DNA of 9,908 bases from an uncultured Pseudomonadota bacterium (GTDB lineage: Bacteria; Pseudomonadota; Gammaproteobacteria; Burkholderiales; Eutrophovitaceae), in NCBI GenBank assembly GCA_913057845.1, contig CAJXPC010000042.1:1-9908 (forward strand), in the 5' to 3' direction. A model generated the notes under the pieces. It made no database searches. It saw only the letters and a program-made list of their open reading frames with translations, and was not told the origin of the DNA. This document shows, one piece after another, positions 1 through 6,904 of the stretch. How positions within the stretch are numbered: the stretch's first letter is position 1; every line of letters begins with the position of its first letter. The position numbers and the translations under genes are program-made.

Positions 1-48
1 CGAGATGTAGAGAGGTCTCGTGGGCTCGGAGATGTGTATAAGAGACAG
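1..48 (+). other. Nextera i7-side library adapter (not genomic)
   Basis: Positions 15-48 are exactly the Nextera read-2 transposase adapter. The 19-bp Tn5 mosaic end is 30-48 (AGATGTGTATAAGAGACAG). Bases 1-6 (CGAGAT) match the inner end of the Illumina P7 primer. Bases 7-14 (GTAGAGAG) sit in the i7 index slot and correspond, from memory, to index N707 (CTCTCTAC on a sample sheet). Genomic DNA begins at about 49. Translating through the junction on the plus strand gives a spurious peptide containing MCIRDR, a known signature of untrimmed Nextera adapter in protein databases. This stretch should be removed before any similarity search. Confidence 0.98.
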
Positions 49-689
49 GCTTTTGACAGCACCTTATAACGATTTGGATATAGGTGTGATAGTGACAGTT
101 CTTGCAGCTCACGATACACGTCATTCAATCCCAAGCGATTGGCAATTGGTGCATAAATCTCGAGTGTTTCTTTCGCGATACGCATCCTCTTTTGGGGCTG
201 CATCACGGTCAATGTCCGCATGTTGTGTAGCCGATCAGCCAGTTTGATCAACATTACTCGAACATCTTTGGCCATCGCGAGCAACATTTTCCTGAAATTC
301 TCAGCTTGTTCATGCTTTTGAGATTCAAAACTGATTTTGTCGAGCTTAGATACGCCATCGACAAGGTCCGCGACGACTTGGCCGTATTTTTGACTGATTT
401 CCCCTTTTGTAATTTGGGTGTCTTCAACCACGTCATGCAGTAGTGCTGCGATGAGTGCGGGGGAGTCAAGATTCCAGGTCGTCAGAATTTGGGATACCGC
501 CACGGGATGTGAGACGTAAGGTTCACCTGTTTTTCGAAATTGGCCTTGGTGTGCTTCCCGACTGTATTGATAGGCCTCCTTGAGTATTTCAAGCTCATGC
601 GGGCTGAGGTAATTCGCCGCCTGTGCGAATAGTGGAGAGGCTAAGTCTACTTCGATAATGTTTGACACTGTAGGAAGGTCATGTTCCAT
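49..689 (-). CDS. spoT: Bifunctional (p)ppGpp synthetase/hydrolase SpoT/Rsh, N-terminal part
   Basis: Stringent-response enzyme that makes and degrades the alarmone (p)ppGpp. Only the first 213 of roughly 700-750 residues are present; the 3' part is cut off by the left adapter. What remains is the HD hydrolase domain. R52, H61, H85-D86 (ALLHDVVEDT), E89-D90, D152 and N156 (LADRLHNMRTL) match the hydrolase residues of streptococcal Rel (R44, H53, H77, D78, E81, D82, D144, N148) with a constant offset of eight, so hydrolysis should be functional. That argues for SpoT/bifunctional Rsh rather than a RelA with a dead HD domain. The synthetase, TGS and ACT domains lie outside the window. The start is the first ATG after an in-frame TGA at 738-740; no clear Shine-Dalgarno precedes it. 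It lies 77 nt downstream of rpoZ, the usual proteobacterial order, and is probably co-transcribed with it. Confidence 0.95.
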
Positions 690-730
690 GACATCAAATA
701 CCGGGATGATCCGGTTTCTGCGTTTGTAGT

Positions 731-753
731 TATCGACTCAGCATGAGTCTATA
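731..753. repeat. Small inverted repeat between rpoZ and spoT
   Basis: GACTCA (735-740) and TGAGTC (744-749) form a perfect 6-bp stem with a 3-nt loop. After one mismatched pair, TAT (731-733) and ATA (751-753) extend it to nine pairs. It lies in the 77-nt gap between rpoZ and spoT, about 42 nt before the spoT start. There is no U-tract after it on the minus strand, so it is not a standard terminator. It could be a weak processing or attenuation hairpin in the operon mRNA, or chance. Confidence 0.3.
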
Positions 754-766
754 CCTAGTGGGCTGA

Positions 767-967
767 CTATTTTTTATCTAGTATCTCGATACCTATCTGA
801 CCACTCGCGATTTCTCTGAGGGCAATAACGGTTGGTTTGTCATTGTTTTCCTCTACAAGCGCGGTGTTCCCAATGGAGATTTGCCGCGCGCGTAAACTCG
901 CCGCTAGTGTTAATTCAAAGCGATTCGGAATGAATTCCAAACAATCATCCACCGTAATGCGAGCCAT
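767..967 (-). CDS. rpoZ: DNA-directed RNA polymerase subunit omega
   Basis: Omega subunit, 66 residues, which helps beta-prime fold and assemble into RNA polymerase and in many proteobacteria forms part of a ppGpp-binding site. The family pattern is clear: N-terminal [10 protein letters not shown], then [18 protein letters not shown] (residues 13-30), then [17 protein letters not shown] (43-59). The length is near the short end for the family (E. coli is 91), because the C-terminal tail is brief. The start ATG is 2 nt after the gmk stop and has a good Shine-Dalgarno (AAAGGA, 977-982, 9 nt away). Its place between gmk and spoT is the conserved proteobacterial arrangement and links transcription to ppGpp metabolism. 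Confidence 0.96.
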   Translation of the reverse strand: MARITVDDCLEFIPNRFELTLAASLRARQISIGNTALVEENNDKPTVIALREIASGQIGIEILDKK

Positions 968-969
968 AA

Positions 970-1578
970 TCAGTCATCCTTTAAAAAGTCTTTTACGATG
1001 CGTTCGCCCTCATGACTGTGCGCTGAGAGTCTGGTCGAACGGACGATAGCTTGTATGTCAGCTAAGGCATCATCGAAGTTATCATTAATAGTAACATATT
1101 GATACTCGGTAATATGGGCAATTTCAGTGCTCGCAGCTCCGAGGCGTTGCTCAATCGTTGTGGCGTTGTCAGTGTTTCTTTTCTCAAGGCGTGAACGTAA
1201 TAAAGCCTTACTGGGCGGCAGGATAAAAATAGAGATGCTGGCGGTATAGAGACTTCTAACCACTTGAGCACCTTGATAGTCGATTTCTAGAATTAAGTCA
1301 TTATTGTTCTTCATCTCACTTTCGACTAAGACCTTGCTGGTTCCATACCAATTGCCGTGTACCTGCGCATACTCCAAGAATTCACCATTGTTTAAACGTT
1401 TCTGAAAGTCTGCGTCATCAGTAAATACATAGTGTTTGCCATGTAGTTCCCCCTCTCGAGGGGGTCTAGTCGTAACTGAAACGGATTTTTTTAACCTGAT
1501 ATCTTTTTCAATTAAGGCGTCGATTAACGAAGATTTGCCTGCACCTGAGGGCGCAGAAATGATGAAAATATCAGCCAT
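970..1578 (-). CDS. gmk: Guanylate kinase
   Basis: Cytosolic ATP:GMP phosphotransferase (GMP to GDP), essential for GTP/dGTP supply, 202 residues, normal length. The Walker A P-loop is APSGAGKSS (9-17). The GMP-binding segment is [11 protein letters not shown] (34-44), with Y50 and [16 protein letters not shown] (67-81). [10 protein letters not shown] (96-104, D100) follows, then the lid/arginine region RLEKRNTD (130-137) and IEQRL (142-146). The frame is open 27 codons further upstream, into the yicC C-terminal coding region, but the family N-terminus ([12 protein letters not shown]) fixes the start at 1578, 4 nt after the yicC stop. There is no clear Shine-Dalgarno, so translation is probably coupled to yicC. 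It is 2 nt from rpoZ, so these genes form one operon. Confidence 0.96.
   Translation of the reverse strand: MADIFIISAPSGAGKSSLIDALIEKDIRLKKSVSVTTRPPREGELHGKHYVFTDDADFQKRLNNGEFLEYAQVHGNWYGTSKVLVESEMKNNNDLILEIDYQGAQVVRSLYTASISIFILPPSKALLRSRLEKRNTDNATTIEQRLGAASTEIAHITEYQYVTINDNFDDALADIQAIVRSTRLSAHSHEGERIVKDFLKDD
977..982 (-). promoter_or_regulatory. Shine-Dalgarno site of rpoZ
   Basis: AAAGGA on the minus strand, inside the last codons of gmk, 9 nt before the rpoZ ATG. It is one of the few good ribosome-binding sites in the window and supports efficient omega translation from the gmk-rpoZ transcript. Confidence 0.6.
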
Positions 1579-1582
1579 AGAT

Positions 1583-2446
1583 TTATTCAATATTTTGGAC
1601 TTGTTCCCGGATTTGCTCGATTGCCACTTTAAGTTCCATTGCGATATTGGTTGTACCAATATTTGTCGATTTGGCTCCAGGGGTATTGGCTTCGCGATTT
1701 AATTCTTGCATGAGAAAGTCAAGCTTTTTACCTTGAGCCTCCTTGGATTCTAAAATATCGAGCAATGATGACGTGTGTGCCTCTAGTCTTTGGATTTCTT
1801 CTTCGATGTCTACTTTTGTTGAGTACATCACAACTTCCTGTGCAATTCTATCTTCTGAAGCCTCGATATTAAGTTGTTTGATTCGATCTTTTAATTTTAT
1901 TTCATAGGATGAAACAATCTCGGGTATGCGTGGCTTAACGTCTTGAATGAGAAAATTGATGCGGTTGGCTTTTTCTTGAATGATTTTTTTTAGTTTTTCA
2001 CCCTCTTCATTTCGAGCGATATTAAGTTCGCTAATTGCGGCGCTGAGGGCTTCCTCAGCTGCCGTGACTAGTGTTTCTAATTCTATTGAGTTCTCTTGTA
2101 TTGCCCCGGGCCAACGTAAAATATCATTGATGGAGAGTCTTGCTGCTTCAGGACACTGTGCCGCAACATTTTGTTCCAATTTTTTTAGGTTTTGAAGAAC
2201 TTGGTTGGATACTTGTTTTTGCGCTGAATCATGATTTTGATTGATGGAAATCTTGCATTCGACTTTCCCTCTTTTTAGGAAATCGGCTAATGTGCGTCTA
2301 AACTTAACTTCGTGTTGCCGTAATTCTTCAGGGATTTTAAACTGGAGGTCTAAATATCGGTGATTGACGCATTTGATATCCGTTACGATGGTAGCGAATT
2401 CGGTTGTGCATGAAGCAGTTGCGAATCCAGTCATACTGGTGGTCAT
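1583..2446 (-). CDS. yicC: YicC family endoribonuclease
   Basis: YicC-type protein, 287 residues, full length for the family. E. coli YicC is reported to be an endoribonuclease that targets small RNAs. Family landmarks are SMTGFAT (4-10), NHRYLDLQFKIPEELR (28-43), LRWPG (110-114), a helical middle region, RIAQEVVMYSTKVDIEEE (200-217) and the C-terminal DUF1732 hallmark LDFLMQELNREANTPG (242-257). It ends in EQIREQVQNIE, as relatives do. The start ATG has a Shine-Dalgarno AGGAAA (2453-2458) 6 nt upstream and puts SMTGF at the expected place. It is the first gene of the leftward yicC-gmk-rpoZ-spoT unit and is divergent from rph, another RNA-processing enzyme. The coding strand has an A8 run (complement of 1984-1991). 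Confidence 0.94.
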   Translation of the reverse strand: MTTSMTGFATASCTTEFATIVTDIKCVNHRYLDLQFKIPEELRQHEVKFRRTLADFLKRGKVECKISINQNHDSAQKQVSNQVLQNLKKLEQNVAAQCPEAARLSINDILRWPGAIQENSIELETLVTAAEEALSAAISELNIARNEEGEKLKKIIQEKANRINFLIQDVKPRIPEIVSSYEIKLKDRIKQLNIEASEDRIAQEVVMYSTKVDIEEEIQRLEAHTSSLLDILESKEAQGKKLDFLMQELNREANTPGAKSTNIGTTNIAMELKVAIEQIREQVQNIE

Positions 2447-2489
2447 GAATTGTTTCCTATTTCATTAGTAATTAATAATTGTTGATACG

Positions 2490-2518
2490 ATATCACGGGC
2501 CTGATGCACCTGTAACAA
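2490..2518 (-). promoter_or_regulatory. Candidate sigma-70 promoter for the yicC operon
   Basis: On the minus strand, TTGTTA (2518-2513) is separated by 17 nt from TGATAT (2495-2490). The -35 box is fair and the -10 box weak (three of six consensus bases), but spacing is ideal. Transcription would start near 2483, giving a leader of roughly 37 nt before yicC. Judged by eye only. Confidence 0.3.
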
Positions 2519-2551
2519 AGAATGATGATGGCTTTTTTAGATTTTTTTATG

Positions 2552-2556
2552 AAGGG
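2552..2556 (+). promoter_or_regulatory. Shine-Dalgarno site of rph
   Basis: AAGGG 7 nt before the rph ATG at 2564; it supports that start, which also matches the family N-terminus. Confidence 0.65.
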
Positions 2557-2563
2557 ATAAGTA

Positions 2564-3298
2564 ATGGACAGAAATGGCCGGGATGCTGATAGTCTAAGGA
2601 AGGTTTGTTTCACGAGAGGGTTTATTGGGCAAGCTGAGGGTTCTGTGCTGGTTGAGTTTGGAAGAACTCGAGTGATCTGCACCGCTTCTGTTGAGGATAG
2701 GGTGCCGCCTTTTCTCAGAGGGACCGGTCAAGGTTGGGTTACTGCTGAGTATGGAATGCTGCCACGATCCACTAACACAAGAATGGATCGAGAAGCGTCA
2801 AAAGGTAAGCAGTCGGGAAGAACTCAAGAGATCCAACGATTGATCGGCAGGAGCTTGAGAGCGTCGATTTCGCTCTCTGAGCTCGGTGAGCGAACAATTA
2901 AGATCGACTGCGATGTCATTGAAGCAGATGGAGGTACTCGAACCGCGAGTGTTACGGGGGGATTCGTTGCTTTATGTGAGGCGGTAAATCATTTGTTACA
3001 AAAAGGTGCGCTACAGAAGTCACCTATCAAACATCATGTTGCTGCAATATCGGTAGGTATCGTATCCGGCGCAGCTTTATTGGATCTTGATTACGGAGAG
3101 GATTCCAGCTGTGACACGGACCTTAATCTCGTGATGAACGAGGCGGGTGATATCATAGAAATACAGGGGACTGCTGAAGGTGTCGCTTTCAATAAAACAC
3201 AGTTAGCTGACATGCTCTCCCTTGGGGAAAAGGGTATTTTAGAGCTCATCGAGATGCAGAAAAAAACTTTGGCACGTGCTCATGATGCTGCCACCTAA
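2564..3298 (+). CDS. rph: Ribonuclease PH
   Basis: Phosphorolytic 3'-to-5' exoribonuclease that trims tRNA precursors and other RNAs using inorganic phosphate; family members form hexamers of dimers. It has 244 residues against about 238 usual. The N-terminal [16 protein letters not shown] (18-33) and [18 protein letters not shown] (48-65) are typical. [17 protein letters not shown] (84-100) contains the phosphate-binding R86, and GGTRTAS (123-129) is conserved. [16 protein letters not shown] (173-188) carries D180 and D186, and IEIQGTAEG (198-206) follows. All key residues are present, unlike the truncated rph of E. coli K-12. The ATG start has a good Shine-Dalgarno. It is the first gene of the rightward rph-rdgB-hemW unit, and its 3' end overlaps rdgB. 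Confidence 0.97.
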   Translation: MDRNGRDADSLRKVCFTRGFIGQAEGSVLVEFGRTRVICTASVEDRVPPFLRGTGQGWVTAEYGMLPRSTNTRMDREASKGKQSGRTQEIQRLIGRSLRASISLSELGERTIKIDCDVIEADGGTRTASVTGGFVALCEAVNHLLQKGALQKSPIKHHVAAISVGIVSGAALLDLDYGEDSSCDTDLNLVMNEAGDIIEIQGTAEGVAFNKTQLADMLSLGEKGILELIEMQKKTLARAHDAAT

Positions 3299-3884
3299 GA
3301 TCGCGATCGCCTCGGGTAACGAAGGTAAGATTCGTGAAATTAGTTTGATGTTTCATGGTCTCGATATTGAGTTTGTGAGTCAGCAAAAACTTGGTCTGAG
3401 TGAGGCCGAGGAGCCTTATGATACTTTTTTGGAAAATGCACTGACGAAGGCACGGCATGTGTCGAAAAATTCGGGGTTACCTGCGTTAGCAGATGATTCT
3501 GGGATTTGTGTATCTGCACTTGATGGCCGTCCCGGCGTTAGGTCGGCCCGTTTTGCTGGTGAGGATGCGATTGATGTTCAAAATAATAATCATTTGATCG
3601 AATTAATGAGAAGTGCCATTGATCGCCGCGCCCATTATTATTGCGCGCTTGTGCTGGTGCGTCATTATAATGACCCCGCTCCTTTGATTGCTGATGGACG
3701 ATGGTTTGGGGAGGTGCTTCATGAACCACGTGGCCAGGGAGGATTTGGATACGATCCGCTTTTTTTGGACCTTAGCCTTCAATTAACCGGTGCGGAAATG
3801 TCCTTGGTCCAAAAAAATGAGATAAGCCACAGAGGTGCTGCAGTACGCAGTATGAGGCTCTTGTTAGAGTCCGGGGCATACTGA
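3282..3884 (+). CDS. rdgB: XTP/dITP diphosphatase (non-canonical purine NTP pyrophosphatase, RdgB/HAM1)
   Basis: Hydrolyses dITP, XTP and related deaminated purine nucleotides to monophosphates, keeping them out of DNA and RNA. It has 200 residues from the chosen start, normal length. Motifs are SGNEGK (11-16), ENALTKAR (51-58), LADDSG (69-74) with the catalytic Asp near 72, [12 protein letters not shown] (82-93), GGFGYDPLF (153-161) and ISHRG (181-185). Three starts are possible: GTG 3276, ATG 3282 and ATG 3285. I prefer an ATG because it puts KIAIASGN close to the N-terminus as in relatives. No Shine-Dalgarno is evident. The start lies inside rph (17-nt overlap), so translation is probably coupled to rph. 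Confidence 0.95.
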   Translation: MMLPPKIAIASGNEGKIREISLMFHGLDIEFVSQQKLGLSEAEEPYDTFLENALTKARHVSKNSGLPALADDSGICVSALDGRPGVRSARFAGEDAIDVQNNNHLIELMRSAIDRRAHYYCALVLVRHYNDPAPLIADGRWFGEVLHEPRGQGGFGYDPLFLDLSLQLTGAEMSLVQKNEISHRGAAVRSMRLLLESGAY

Positions 3885-3949
3885 TGTCACACCCTTATTT
3901 TGTTTTGATCTGCGCCCCGCTTCTTGTTCAAATGCTACGAATTTCATAA
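3884..3949 (+). CDS. Possible 21-residue coupled small ORF between rdgB and hemW
   Basis: The ATG overlaps the rdgB stop (TGATG, 3882-3886), the classic stop/start coupling arrangement. The frame runs to a TAA at 3947-3949, giving a 21-residue, mostly hydrophobic peptide starting [10 protein letters not shown]. The GTG of hemW follows 5 nt later. I recognise no family. It could be a translated relay that lets ribosomes reach hemW, which has no Shine-Dalgarno. It could also be the true beginning of hemW separated by an indel, or chance. Existence as a functional gene is unproven. Confidence 0.22.
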   Translation: MSHPYFVLICAPLLVQMLRIS

Positions 3950-3954
3950 CGATA

Positions 3955-5097
3955 GTGAGTGTGATCTGTCTACCACCACTGTCGTTGTATGTTCACATCC
4001 CTTGGTGTGTCAAAAAATGCCTATATTGTGATTTCAACTCCCACCCTCTTAGAAGCGATGTTTCCCCGAAGGGCTATACCGACACCCTTATCAGGGACTT
4101 AGAGCAGCACCTCGACCAGATTAAAGATCGTGAGATTAAAACAATCTTTTTTGGCGGAGGTACGCCATCCGTTTTCGACCCAGATTTAATTGGCACGGTT
4201 ATTGAGTATGTGAAGGGAAATTGCTCGGTTGGGGCTGATGCGGAAATTACGTTGGAGGCTAACCCTGGCGCTTCGGACAGAGTTAAGTTTGAGGGTTATC
4301 GAAGAGTCGGCGTCAATAGGCTGTCGATTGGTGTGCAAACGACTAATGATGAGTTACTCGAGAAGTTAGGACGAGTGCACTCCAGTGCTGAAGCCATCGG
4401 GGCGATCTCCGACGCAAAATCTATTTTTGACAATATCAATATAGATTTAATGTTTGCTTTGCCAGGGCAGCAACTTGGAGAACTAAAAACTGATCTTTCA
4501 CGAGTATTGGAGTTTGCTCCTGAGCATATATCGATATACCAGCTAACTATTGAGCCAAACACTTGGTTTTTTAGATATCCCCCGAAGTTACCTGATGATG
4601 ATTTAGCCTCAGAAATGCAGTTTGAGATTGAGTCGGTCGTGCATGAACACGGATATGCACAATATGAAGTGTCTGCTTTTGCGAAGCCGGGGAGACAATG
4701 CTTACACAATACGAATTATTGGGAGTTTGGGGATTACCTTGGCATTGGTGCGGGTGCTCATTCGAAAATAACAACGTCCCAGAGTGTCACGCGCATCGTG
4801 AAACATAAACAACCTAAGCGTTATATGGAGGCTGTTGGTTTGGGGTCTGGGGTATACAGCAATCAGATTGTGGCTTCTGAATCTTTACCATTTGAATTTT
4901 TTATGAATGCTTTACGGTTAAATGCTGGTGTACCTAGAGGCTTATTTGAAAAAAGAACAGCGCTACCCATTGATTTGGTTAACTCTAAACTTATGGTGCT
5001 GGAGCGTCGTGGCCTTATGGACCTATCCGATGGGTTTATACGTACGACCCCATTGGGGATGCGTTTTCTAAATGAGGTTTTGCAAGAGTTTTTGTGA
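3955..5097 (+). CDS. hemW: Radical SAM heme chaperone HemW
   Basis: Radical S-adenosylmethionine protein of the HemN-like group that binds heme and is implicated in heme delivery to respiratory enzymes. It has 380 residues, normal length. The [4Fe-4S] motif is C18-X3-C22-X2-C25 in HIPWCVKKCLYCDF. There is no fourth cysteine after C25, as expected for HemW and unlike coproporphyrinogen oxidase HemN. FFGGGTPS (65-72) and LEANPG (100-105) are SAM-binding elements. HNTNYW (251-256) is the HemW-type HNxxYW motif, followed by GIGAGAHS. The C-terminal winged region is present. The start is GTG (3955; GTG 3961 is the alternative); no in-frame ATG lies upstream and no Shine-Dalgarno is visible, so translation may depend on upstream coupling. 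It is the last gene of its unit and converges on trmB with an 11-nt gap. Confidence 0.95.
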   Translation: MSVICLPPLSLYVHIPWCVKKCLYCDFNSHPLRSDVSPKGYTDTLIRDLEQHLDQIKDREIKTIFFGGGTPSVFDPDLIGTVIEYVKGNCSVGADAEITLEANPGASDRVKFEGYRRVGVNRLSIGVQTTNDELLEKLGRVHSSAEAIGAISDAKSIFDNINIDLMFALPGQQLGELKTDLSRVLEFAPEHISIYQLTIEPNTWFFRYPPKLPDDDLASEMQFEIESVVHEHGYAQYEVSAFAKPGRQCLHNTNYWEFGDYLGIGAGAHSKITTSQSVTRIVKHKQPKRYMEAVGLGSGVYSNQIVASESLPFEFFMNALRLNAGVPRGLFEKRTALPIDLVNSKLMVLERRGLMDLSDGFIRTTPLGMRFLNEVLQEFL

Positions 5098-5108
5098 GTC
5101 AGTGAGCC

Positions 5109-5780
5109 TTAGCATTTTCGAAAGATAATATCCCACACTTGATGTCCCAATTTAAGTCCGCGCCGTTCAAATTTGGTAGTCGGTCGGTAGGAGGGGCGTT
5201 CGCAAAAATCCGCCGCTGTATTTTCTAAATGATGATTTTCCCGCAATGTCGCTAATATTTCTTCGGCATACTCTTCCCAATCCGTTGCGATGTGTAGATA
5301 ACCTGCGTCCATTAGAAGCAGGGTCAGTCGATGAACGAATTCTCCATTGATCAGGCGCCGTTTATGATGTCTTTTTTTGGGCCATGGGTCAGGGAAGAAG
5401 ATATGGATGCCACTTAGACTTTTTGGGGGGAGCATGTGCTGTGTCACTTCCACTGCGTCGTGCTCGATGACTCTGATATTCGAAAGCCCGGAATCCTCAC
5501 TTAACTTAAGTGCGCGGCCAACGCCTGGCGGATGCACCTCAACCCCAATGTAGTTGTGTTCAGGGTAGGATTGAGCGACTTCTACTGCCGTATCCCCCAT
5601 TCCGAAACCAATCTCTAAATAGGTGGGATTGTTATTTTTAAAAACAGTGTTGAAATCAAGTTTAGATTTCAGTTGGAAGGGTAAAAGGTATTTATCCCCT
5701 AATTTTTGTCTTGCGTTCTTTTGCCCTTCTGACATTCGGCCAGCCCTCAGAACGTAACTTCTGACCTTTCTTTTTTCCAT
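5109..5780 (-). CDS. trmB: tRNA (guanine(46)-N7)-methyltransferase
   Basis: SAM-dependent enzyme that makes m7G46 in the variable loop of many tRNAs, 223 residues. The Rossmann SAM motif is LEIGFGMG (55-62), followed by GVEVHPPG (79-86). The family hallmark FPDPWPKKRHHKRRL (129-143) is complete, and RPTTKFERRG (199-208) binds tRNA and substrate. The N-terminal RSYVLRAGRMSEGQ (7-20) matches betaproteobacterial TrmB, which supports the first ATG (5780) over Met16. There is no clear Shine-Dalgarno. It is the last gene of the leftward thiS-thiG-trmB unit, 43 nt after thiG, an association common in proteobacteria although the functions are unrelated. Confidence 0.96.
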   Translation of the reverse strand: MEKRKVRSYVLRAGRMSEGQKNARQKLGDKYLLPFQLKSKLDFNTVFKNNNPTYLEIGFGMGDTAVEVAQSYPEHNYIGVEVHPPGVGRALKLSEDSGLSNIRVIEHDAVEVTQHMLPPKSLSGIHIFFPDPWPKKRHHKRRLINGEFVHRLTLLLMDAGYLHIATDWEEYAEEILATLRENHHLENTAADFCERPSYRPTTKFERRGLKLGHQVWDIIFRKC

Positions 5781-5823
5781 GTGTGGTGTTCTTAATTGTT
5801 AAAAAAGTTAAGCTGAGCTAGTA

Positions 5824-6618
5824 TTATTTCTTGGAGCTAGGGGGCATCATTCCTGATGTGGGTGAGCTTGGCGATGCGTGGTAGAGGTTCTTTGGCATTC
5901 TGCCTGCACGAAAGGCGTCTCTGCCAGCCTGAACCGCATTCTTCATCGCACGTGCCATCATGATGGGATCTTGCGCTGCTGCAATTGCAGTATTCATAAG
6001 TACTGCATCACATCCCAGCTCCATCGCAATTACTGCGTCTGACGCCGTTCCTACCCCCGCGTCTACAATTACCGGGACCTTAAGGTTTTCGATGATGATG
6101 CTGAGGTTCCAAGGATTTAGAATCCCCATCCCAGATCCAATTAATGAAGCAAGCGGCATGATTGCGACGCAACCTAAATCTTCAAGTTGCTTCGCAACTA
6201 TTGGATCATCTGATGTATACACCATTACTTGGAAGCCATCCTTAACGAGTTGCTCCGCGGCAACCAGTGTTTCGGAGACGTTGGGGAACAGTGTTTGCGG
6301 ATCTCCTAATACCTCTAATTTCACTAGATCGTGTCCGTCTAGTAGTTCGCGCGCGAGCCTGAGTGTGCGTATAGCTTCATCTGAAGTATAGCAGCCAGCG
6401 GTGTTTGGAAGCAGTGTTGTGTGATCAAGGTCAATAAAGTCGAGTAGATTTGCTTCGGATGCATTCTGTCCGAGATTTGTTCGACGTATGGCAACAGTGA
6501 CAATTTCTGCGCCACTTTCTTGAATGGCGTGACCTGTTTCTTCGAAGGATCCATATTTTCCGGTGCCGATGATCAAGCGGCTTTCAAAAGATCGCGTACC
6601 AATTTTTAAAAGATCCAT
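5824..6618 (-). CDS. thiG: Thiazole synthase ThiG
   Basis: TIM-barrel enzyme that joins 1-deoxy-D-xylulose 5-phosphate, dehydroglycine and the sulfur carried by ThiS thiocarboxylate to form the thiazole phosphate moiety of thiamine. It has 264 residues from the chosen start. The Schiff-base lysine is K100 in LVKLEVLGD (98-106). Other landmarks are IGTGKY (17-22), TVAIRR (41-46), NTAGCYT (72-78), [16 protein letters not shown] (154-169), [11 protein letters not shown] (185-195) and VLMNTAIA (206-213). The frame opens earlier at a TTG (6636), but the ATG at 6618 gives the family N-terminus ([18 protein letters not shown]). The tail is rich in Ser/Pro and variable. It follows thiS directly. No thiO, thiE or thiD is visible, so the rest of the pathway must lie elsewhere. 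Confidence 0.95.
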   Translation of the reverse strand: MDLLKIGTRSFESRLIIGTGKYGSFEETGHAIQESGAEIVTVAIRRTNLGQNASEANLLDFIDLDHTTLLPNTAGCYTSDEAIRTLRLARELLDGHDLVKLEVLGDPQTLFPNVSETLVAAEQLVKDGFQVMVYTSDDPIVAKQLEDLGCVAIMPLASLIGSGMGILNPWNLSIIIENLKVPVIVDAGVGTASDAVIAMELGCDAVLMNTAIAAAQDPIMMARAMKNAVQAGRDAFRAGRMPKNLYHASPSSPTSGMMPPSSKK

Positions 6619-6667
6619 TTTCTGAAGAGTTCCCAATATGATGTAAAAAGTTTGTTAAACGGCTACT

Positions 6668-6871
6668 TTAGCCGCCGCCCACAGCGGTAACAATTTCTAT
6701 TTGATCTCCATCTTGTAATATTCGAGATTTAAAGTGGCTGCGGGGAATTATTTCTCCGTTGATCTCTAGTGCAATTTTTTTGTGTGCAATATCTAGGTCC
6801 GTGACGAGGTTGAATATCGTTGTCCCAATCTCTACTTGCTTGATGTCTCCATTGATATGTGCCGCAATCAT
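6668..6871 (-). CDS. thiS: Sulfur carrier protein ThiS
   Basis: Ubiquitin-fold sulfur carrier of thiamine biosynthesis, 67 residues. Its C-terminal glycine is adenylated by ThiF and turned into a thiocarboxylate that feeds ThiG. The protein ends EIVTAVGGG; the terminal Gly-Gly is essential, and a third glycine is usual in related betaproteobacteria. Upstream features are the beta-grasp start MIAAHINGD, an IALEINGEIIP segment (33-43) and DGDQIEI (54-60). It is the first gene of the thiS-thiG-trmB unit. ThiF is not in the window. No Shine-Dalgarno is seen before the ATG; the predicted leader is only about 27 nt, with no room for a TPP riboswitch. Confidence 0.93.
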   Translation of the reverse strand: MIAAHINGDIKQVEIGTTIFNLVTDLDIAHKKIALEINGEIIPRSHFKSRILQDGDQIEIVTAVGGG

Positions 6872-6896
6872 AATCGTTTAGTGGTTTATTGTTTTC

Positions 6897-6904
6897 TGAC
6901 CAAT
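6897..6904 (-). promoter_or_regulatory. Third copy of ATTGGTCA half-site at thiS start region
   Basis: ATTGGTCA on the minus strand is identical to the 8-bp core of both arms of the inverted repeat at 7013-7037. It abuts the thiS -10 hexamer (6905-6910) and would cover the transcription start. I see no other copy of this 8-mer in the window by eye. It may be a half-operator; significance is unproven. Confidence 0.3.

Larger units (their letters stand above)
2447..2563. promoter_or_regulatory. Divergent yicC / rph intergenic region
   Basis: 117 nt between the divergent yicC and rph starts, which must hold promoters for both operons. It is AT-rich at both ends with a short GC-richer middle (about 2494-2512). 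I see ribosome-binding sites at both edges (2453-2458 for yicC, 2552-2556 for rph). One plausible leftward promoter is listed separately. For rph I find a -35-like TTGATA at 2482-2487 but no -10 at proper spacing, so I make no promoter call on that side. Confidence 0.6.

Noticed and set aside
20..247. 75-residue plus-strand ORF at the left end
   Set aside because: Its first ten or so codons are Nextera adapter, and the rest is antisense to spoT.
1644..1662. Perfect 8-bp inverted repeat around a TGT spacer (ATATTGGT / ACCAATAT)
   Set aside because: It lies in the yicC coding region and follows from the near-repeated residues TNIGTTNI (261-268); no regulatory context. It resembles the 7013-7037 repeat only in TTGGT/ACCAA.
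4296..4709. 137-residue minus-strand ORF
   Set aside because: It is antisense to hemW, whose frame is fully supported by family motifs.
5960..6391. 143-residue plus-strand ORF
   Set aside because: It is antisense to thiG; the Ser/Thr/Ile-rich composition is typical of a shadow frame.
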